Source of the DNA: Halanaerobium sp. | GTDB taxonomy: Bacteria; Bacillota; Halanaerobiia; Halanaerobiales; Halanaerobiaceae | Direction of reading: 5' to 3' | Length of the DNA stretch: 8,934 nucleotides | NCBI GenBank assembly: GCA_003070825.1 | Contig: QBLP01000058.1 | Span: 1 to 8,934 of the forward strand | Shown here: piece by piece, positions 5,551 to 8,934 of the stretch | How positions within the stretch are numbered: the stretch's first letter is position 1 | Layout: each line of letters starts with the position of its first letter | The notes under the pieces: model-generated | The model's input: only the letters and a program-made list of their open reading frames with translations | Told to the model about the DNA's origin: nothing | Databases searched by the model: none | Program-made: the position numbers and the translations under genes

Positions 5551-6162
5551 ATGATTAGAGTTGGTAAAAAAGCCCCTGATTTTACAGCGAAAGCTTATCA
5601 CAAGGGCGAATTTAAAGAAGTATCATTATCTGATTATGATGGTAGTTGGCGTGTTGTTTGTTTCTATCCAGGAGATTTCACTTTCGTCTGACCTACTGAA
5701 CTGTCGGCAGTTGCCGTCAAGTATGATGAGTTGAGAGATTTAGGCGTAGAAGTAATAGCTGTTAGTACAAACAGTATTCAGAGCCATAAAATTTGGGATG
5801 AAACCGAATTATCCCAGATGGTAGAAGGTGGAATTCCTTATCCAATGGTTTCAGATTCAGCTGGAAAAGTAGGAAAGAAATTTGGAGTTTATGATGAAGA
5901 TGCTGGTATAGATGTTCGCGGCAGATTTATCATTGATCCTGATGGTGTATTACAGGCTATGGAAGTACTGACTCCTCCTGTAGGCAGAAATGTGGAAGAG
6001 CTTATCAGACAGGTTCAGGCATTCCAGTTAGTAAGAGAAACTGGTGGTAAAGAAGTTACCCCATCCGGCTGGAGACCAGGTAAACCTACCCTTAAGCCAG
6101 GACCCGATGCTGTAGGTAAAATCTACAAGCAGTGGACACCTGATAATGCTTTTAATGAATAA
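5551..6162 (+). CDS. prxU: Selenocysteine-containing peroxiredoxin (AhpC/TSA, PrxU-type), TGA at 5689-5691 read as Sec47
   Basis: Cytosolic thiol/selenol peroxidase reducing H2O2 and organic hydroperoxides. The frame from ATG 5551 to TAA 6162 contains a single internal stop, TGA at 5689-5691, exactly at the peroxidatic cysteine: PGDFTFV-U-PTE. Read as selenocysteine it yields 203 residues, the normal Prx1/AhpC length, with homology continuous on both sides. Active-site residues are Pro40, Thr44, Sec47 and Arg123 (VRGRFIIDPDG). Further family segments are APDF (8-11), GVEVIAVSTNS (65-75) and PPVGRNVEELIRQVQAFQ (142-159). The C-terminal EVCP motif of 2-Cys enzymes reads EVTPSGW here, so the resolving cysteine is replaced by Thr170; the only cysteine is Cys37. 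A SECIS-like hairpin follows the TGA. Automated callers would split the gene into two ORFs or label it a pseudogene. PrxU selenoproteins are known from Eubacterium acidaminophilum. Sec decoding needs SelB and tRNA-Sec, not in this window. Confidence 0.93.
5694..5723 (+). promoter_or_regulatory. Bacterial SECIS-like hairpin directing Sec insertion at the prxU TGA
   Basis: Within the coding region, CGGC (5705-5708) pairs with GCCG (5713-5716) around the loop AGTT, with G at loop position 2. The stem extends through a T-T mismatch to TG/CA (5702-5703 with 5718-5719), then after a 4-nt bulge (5698-5701) to TACT/AGTA (5694-5697 with 5720-5723). The loop begins 18 nt after the TGA, within the range known for bacterial SECIS elements, which carry a G early in a small apical loop bound by SelB. 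The structure was drawn by eye. A rival hairpin, AACTG-TCGG-CAGTT (5699-5712), is mutually exclusive with it. Confidence 0.75.
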
Positions 6163-6190
6163 TTAAAATTCAAAAGTTAAATATATCAAA

Positions 6191-6241
6191 AAAGCTGACA
6201 GCTTTAAGGCATCCTTCAACAGGATCTCTACTGTCAGCTTT
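6191..6241. terminator. Bidirectional terminator between convergent prxU and the HD-GYP gene
   Basis: AAAGCTGACAG (6191-6201) is perfectly complementary to CTGTCAGCTTT (6231-6241). The 29-nt interior holds its own small hairpin, ATCCT (6211-6215) with AGGAT (6221-6225). On the minus strand the stem is followed by a run of six T, a strong terminator for the fructokinase/HD-GYP transcript, which stops coding at 6281. On the plus strand TTTATTATTTC follows, a weaker U-tract for prxU. Confidence 0.88.
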
Positions 6242-6280
6242 ATTATTTCAAATATAATTAAAGTACTTTATAAAAATAAT

Positions 6281-7630
6281 TTAGGAATTAATCATCTCTC
6301 TCATTTTTAAAAATTCAAAAATACTAAAATCAACAGAGAAAAAGTAATCAGAAATTTCTCTGGTTGTTTTACCCTCAGAAAAAACTTTTAAGTCCCTGCG
6401 AAAGGCATAAACTTCATCAAGATGTTTAAGCAAAATATCAAGTATTTCTCCCTGAAAATGCTGATTGCGCTCACTGCTAACAATTTCTACACATTTTTCT
6501 CTCGAAAAAGCATCTTTATATACTCTTTTTGAAGAAAGCGCATCAAAAACATCTGCCAGAGCTACTATTCTGGCTTCAACTGGAATTTCTTCACCTTTAA
6601 GACCCTGAGGATAACCGCTGCCGTCCCACTTTTCATGATGAGAATAGGCAATATTATAGGCCATATTTAATACTTCAGAATGTGACCCTGCAAGAATTTT
6701 TGCTCCAATTTCAGGGTGGTTCTGCATTACCTCATATTCCTCAGCATTCAACTTTCCTGGTTTTTGTAATATTGAATCTGGAATCCCGATTTTTCCCAGG
6801 TCATGCAGCAGTGAAGCAAAAAAGATATTTTCAATACTTTTTTTATCTGCTCCCAATTCCCTGTACATTAAAGCTGAAGTAAAGCCAATTCTCAAAATAT
6901 GAAAAAGACTGTCTTCATCTCTAAACTCACCGGCCTCACATAGCTTCTGCATAGTCTCACGACTCAGCTCTTTATTATCCTTTACCATTTCATCTAAACG
7001 CATTTCCTTTTCTTCCAGACTGCGCAGTTTGTCTTCTAACTCAAAAAGAGAATCATTGATAAATAGAGAAATTAATTTCTGAAATTCGGGTTTTTGATTT
7101 TTCAATTCTGCCGGCTGCCAGTCGCGGTCAAGATAATTAATCTCTTTCTGGGCCAGTAACTTCTGATAGTAGGCTGCCGAATCAGCAGCAATTTCTGAAT
7201 CAAGGCTCAAAAAGCCTTCAAAAGTTCGGTAATTTTCTTTATTAATTCTCTGCAAACCTGGAATTTCCTTAGTTGCCAGCACTGCAGAATAATCTGGATG
7301 AATTACTGTAACCGCCCATTCTTCAAGCAAAGGTGAAGCAGCTTCCAACTCAACAAAAGTTGTATTTTCGAAATCCCTGCTGGCGTCTTTTGGGATATTC
7401 TCAGCAAATATAAAAACCTGACGACAGAGCTGATCAAATTCCAGATATCGCTCTCTCTCATAGAGAAAATATTTGTAATCCTGGAATAGAACATAGATAT
7501 CTGCAAATAGTCCGTATTCTTTTACCACTTTTTCTACAGAGTGAGACATTGCAACCATTGAAGCTTTAGTGTAAATGTCTATTTCCAGGGTTGAACTGCT
7601 GCCTTCTAAATATTTATACAAGCCCTGCAC
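6281..7630 (-). CDS. DICT-HD-GYP protein, predicted cyclic-di-GMP phosphodiesterase
   Basis: A 449-residue cytoplasmic signalling protein without membrane segments. Residues about 10-160 resemble the DICT sensory domain: VLFQDYKYFLYERERYL, a VFIFAENIP strand (72-80), then LLEEWAVTVIHPDYSAVLATKE (101-122). A charged, probably coiled-coil linker occupies about 195-225. Residues about 235-405 form an HD-GYP domain with the full metal-ligand set: His244, HD at 276-277 (LLHDLGKIGIPDSIL), His305 (QNHPEIG), HH at 331-332, DGSGYP (336-341) and Asp360 (ALADVFDAL). HD-GYP enzymes hydrolyse cyclic-di-GMP; intact motifs suggest activity. The GTG at 7630 has a GGTGAT-type site upstream. The gene starts 19 bp after the fructokinase stop, so the two are probably co-transcribed, and it ends at the shared terminator. 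HD-GYP is certain; the DICT assignment is from pattern recognition and the ligand sensed is unknown. Confidence 0.9.
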   Translation of the reverse strand: MQGLYKYLEGSSSTLEIDIYTKASMVAMSHSVEKVVKEYGLFADIYVLFQDYKYFLYERERYLEFDQLCRQVFIFAENIPKDASRDFENTTFVELEAASPLLEEWAVTVIHPDYSAVLATKEIPGLQRINKENYRTFEGFLSLDSEIAADSAAYYQKLLAQKEINYLDRDWQPAELKNQKPEFQKLISLFINDSLFELEDKLRSLEEKEMRLDEMVKDNKELSRETMQKLCEAGEFRDEDSLFHILRIGFTSALMYRELGADKKSIENIFFASLLHDLGKIGIPDSILQKPGKLNAEEYEVMQNHPEIGAKILAGSHSEVLNMAYNIAYSHHEKWDGSGYPQGLKGEEIPVEARIVALADVFDALSSKRVYKDAFSREKCVEIVSSERNQHFQGEILDILLKHLDEVYAFRRDLKVFSEGKTTREISDYFFSVDFSIFEFLKMREMINS

Positions 7631-7649
7631 AATTTATCACCATCCTGTA

Positions 7650-8591
7650 TTACAATTCTAACTGCTGAACCTCTTCTAAAGTTGGCAGAGCAGCCATTGC
7701 CCCAGAAGCTGATGCTGCCAGCGAACCGGAATAATTGGCAAATTTTAAAGTTTTCTCTAAGAAATCATTATTAATTTCCGCCAGGGTCAAATCAGTCTGA
7801 TTGAAATTATATAAAACTCCAGACATAAAGGCATCTCCAGCTCCGGTTGTGTCAACAGCATCTACCTTAAATGCTTCTACAAAACCTAAATCATTTAAAT
7901 AATAATATGAACCTTCACTGCCACAGGTGATAAATAAGACCGGTATTTTATATTCTGCCTTTAAGATTTCAGCACCCTTTTTAATATCCTTTTCTCCAGT
8001 TAAAAACTCAAGCTCCTCTTCAGAAACCTTAACTATATCAACCTGATCCATGACAGAAAGAATCATTTCTTTTGCTTCAGCCAGGGAATCCCAGAGCATT
8101 TCTCTTAAATTTGGATCATAAGATACCAGCATCTCGTTTTGGTGAGCAAGCTCGATACCTTTTTTAGTTGCAGTCCTCGCAGGCTCATCGATTAAAGAAA
8201 TGGAACCAAAATGATAAATCTTATTTTCTGCAAAAAGCTCAGCATCAATTTCATCAGCCCGCAAAAACCTATCTGCACTCGGATCTATGTAAAAATCAAA
8301 ACTGCGGTCCCCATCTTCATCTAAGGTAACAAAAGTAATAGCGGTCTTTGCTTCATTTGTTAAAACAAGGTTGTCAATATTAACTTTTTCCGACTGCAGT
8401 TTTTGAGCCAGAAAATTACCCAGGACATCATCTCCCACCTTGCCAACAAAACTAACATCCACTCCCAGTCTGCTTAAAGCAACAGCTACATTGGCTGGCG
8501 CTCCCCCTGGATTTTTGCGAAAGTCCATATTCTGATCATCTAGTGGTGTAAAATCAATTAAAGCTTCTCCTAAAGTTATTACTCCCTGCAT
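7650..8591 (-). CDS. scrK: Fructokinase-type PfkB carbohydrate kinase
   Basis: Cytosolic ATP-dependent sugar kinase, most likely converting fructose to fructose-6-phosphate. At 313 residues it has the usual fructokinase length. Motifs in order: ITLGEALIDF (5-14), PGGAPANVAVALSRLG (28-43, the first PfkB signature, including the APANVA typical of fructokinases), VGKVGDDVLG (49-58), YDPNLRE (158-164) and DTTGAGDAF (247-255, with Asp253 as catalytic base and the anion hole). The ATG at 8591 follows a strong AAGGAGG (8599-8605). It is first in a two-gene unit with the DICT-HD-GYP gene. No sucrose or fructose transporter or hydrolase is visible, so the sugar's route is unknown. 2-Keto-3-deoxygluconate kinases or other PfkB kinases are alternatives; fructokinase is preferred on overall pattern. 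Confidence 0.88.
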   Translation of the reverse strand: MQGVITLGEALIDFTPLDDQNMDFRKNPGGAPANVAVALSRLGVDVSFVGKVGDDVLGNFLAQKLQSEKVNIDNLVLTNEAKTAITFVTLDEDGDRSFDFYIDPSADRFLRADEIDAELFAENKIYHFGSISLIDEPARTATKKGIELAHQNEMLVSYDPNLREMLWDSLAEAKEMILSVMDQVDIVKVSEEELEFLTGEKDIKKGAEILKAEYKIPVLFITCGSEGSYYYLNDLGFVEAFKVDAVDTTGAGDAFMSGVLYNFNQTDLTLAEINNDFLEKTLKFANYSGSLAASASGAMAALPTLEEVQQLEL

Positions 8592-8629
8592 TGAAAATCC
8601 TCCTTATTAAATTGAAAAATATTTCTTTT

Positions 8630-8638
8630 ATTATAACA
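8630..8638 (-). promoter_or_regulatory. Extended -10 promoter of the fructokinase gene
   Basis: On the minus strand TGTTATAAT (8630-8638) is a perfect extended -10. Upstream, TTGATT at a 15-nt spacing or TGTTGA at 17 nt are the only -35 candidates, both weak, as is common for extended -10 promoters. The predicted leader is about 30 nt and contains the AAGGAGG. Confidence 0.65.
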
Positions 8639-8648
8639 TAAATAGAGC

Positions 8649-8725
8649 CAAATCAACATTGATTGAGAGAAATTTTTGCTCCAGCTGCTTTTAGACCGGA
8701 TGAAAAATTGCTCTCTGCTGATTTG
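8649..8725. repeat. Long interrupted inverted repeat upstream of the fructokinase promoter
   Basis: GAGAGAAATTTTT (8665-8677) pairs with AAAAATTGCTCTC (8703-8715) with one mismatch, and outside it CAAATCA (8649-8655) pairs with TGATTTG (8719-8725). The loop is about 25 nt. On neither strand is the outer stem followed by a U-tract. It fills the spacer between the truncated upstream gene and the fructokinase promoter and could be a degenerate terminator, an operator region, or a decayed element. Confidence 0.5.
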
Positions 8726-8757
8726 ACTCTTTGGAAGAGAATTATTAACTGATAAAT

Positions 8758-8904
8758 TTACCAAATACTGTTCATTTCAGATATATTTAATTCGTTTATT
8801 TTAATTTCAGAGTTATTCAGGCTCAGTTTAATCTCGTTTGAATCTTTTTCTGGAAAAACTAAATCAACAGCACCTTTTATTTTTCCATCCAACAACCTAA
8901 CAAC
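8758..8904 (-). CDS. C-terminal end of an unidentified protein, cut by the contig end
   Basis: On the minus strand a frame is open from the last genomic base (8904) for 48 codons to TAA at 8758-8760. The translation begins VVRLLDGKIKGAVDLVF and ends NELNISEMNSIW. The alternating hydrophobic/charged pattern with LLDGKIKGAVDL looks like beta-rich, real coding sequence, a little like the repeats of AsmA or type II secretion N proteins, but this is too short to name. The gene would run the same way as the fructokinase and end 120 bp before its promoter. No start is available because the rest is missing. Confidence 0.45.
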   Translation of the reverse strand, partial: VVRLLDGKIKGAVDLVFPEKDSNEIKLSLNNSEIKINELNISEMNSIW

Positions 8905-8934
8905 CTGTCTCTTATACACATCTGACGCTGCCGA
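8905..8934. other. Illumina Nextera transposase adapter remnant (not genomic)
   Basis: Positions 8905-8923 are the 19-bp Tn5 mosaic end as seen in Nextera read-through (CTGTCTCTTATACACATCT). They are followed at 8924-8934 by GACGCTGCCGA, the start of the reverse complement of the Read 1 side adapter. The match is exact to the end of the window. It should be trimmed; it is not an insertion sequence or a transposon end in the organism. Confidence 0.97.

Noticed and set aside
5699..5712. AACTG-TCGG-CAGTT hairpin as the SECIS element
   Set aside because: It has a 5-bp stem but cannot coexist with the CGGC/GCCG stem, its loop TCGG lacks a G in the first two positions, and its loop begins only 12 nt after the TGA, closer than known elements.
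5551..6162. Peroxiredoxin as a pseudogene or as two separate small genes split at 5691
   Set aside because: The stop falls exactly on the catalytic cysteine codon, the frame is unbroken on both sides, promoter, ribosome site and terminator are intact, and a SECIS-like hairpin follows. No ribosome site precedes the TTG at 5731.
6682..6882. Plus-strand open frame inside the HD-GYP gene
   Set aside because: Antisense to the conserved HD motif region, with no independent support.
7303..7506. Minus-strand alternative frame inside the DICT region
   Set aside because: Same strand but another frame of a well-supported gene; no ribosome site and no recognisable domain.
8579..8764. Minus-strand 61-codon frame overlapping the fructokinase start
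   Set aside because: It runs through the fructokinase promoter and ribosome site and its translation looks like random A/T-rich sequence.
8905..8923. Mosaic end as a native Tn5/IS50 insertion
   Set aside because: It is followed by synthetic adapter sequence and coincides with the contig end, so it is library-preparation sequence.

Overview
The window is an AT-rich, gene-dense bacterial fragment. T-box control, strong AGGAGG ribosome sites, GTG/TTG starts, U-tract terminators and protein style point to an anaerobic low-GC Firmicute. A halophilic anaerobe of the Halanaerobiales is my best guess, but no marker gene here fixes the taxon. The last 30 bases (8905-8934) are not genomic: they match the Illumina Nextera transposase adapter, so the window ends at an assembly contig end.

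Layout. (1) Positions 1-2182, minus strand, are a tight cluster of a secreted M48 metallopeptidase with a C-terminal PsbP/MOG1-like domain, an ECF transporter S component, and the N-terminal part of a fructoselysine-kinase-like PfkB sugar kinase that runs off the left edge. (2) Positions 2240-5322, minus strand, are an arginine biosynthesis operon argG-argH. It has a recognisable promoter, a T-box riboswitch leader whose best specifier is CGC (Arg), and a terminator after argH. (3) Positions 5345-6241, plus strand, hold a perfect 14-bp palindrome of unknown role, an extended -10 promoter overlapped by a PerR-box-like sequence, and a peroxiredoxin gene. (4) Positions 6191-8638, minus strand, are a fructokinase gene followed 19 bp later by a DICT-HD-GYP protein, a predicted cyclic-di-GMP phosphodiesterase; they converge on the peroxiredoxin gene at a bidirectional terminator. 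(5) Positions 8758-8904 look like the C-terminal end of another minus-strand gene cut by the contig end.

The main discovery is the peroxiredoxin at 5551-6162. Its frame is interrupted by a single TGA exactly where the family has the peroxidatic cysteine (FTFV-TGA-PTE). A hairpin suited to a bacterial SECIS element starts just downstream, with a G in its apical loop 19 nt after the TGA. Read through, the gene gives a normal 203-residue protein with selenocysteine at position 47, the catalytic Thr44 and Arg123 in place, and the usual C-terminal resolving cysteine replaced by Thr170. This is a PrxU-type selenoprotein, not a pseudogene, and implies that the organism has the Sec machinery (selA, selB, selC, selD) elsewhere.

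How the genes work together: argG and argH catalyse the last two steps of arginine synthesis and are predicted to be induced by uncharged tRNA-Arg. The peroxiredoxin is a stand-alone antioxidant gene, possibly under PerR. The fructokinase/HD-GYP pair joins sugar phosphorylation to second-messenger turnover only by co-transcription; a functional link is not shown.
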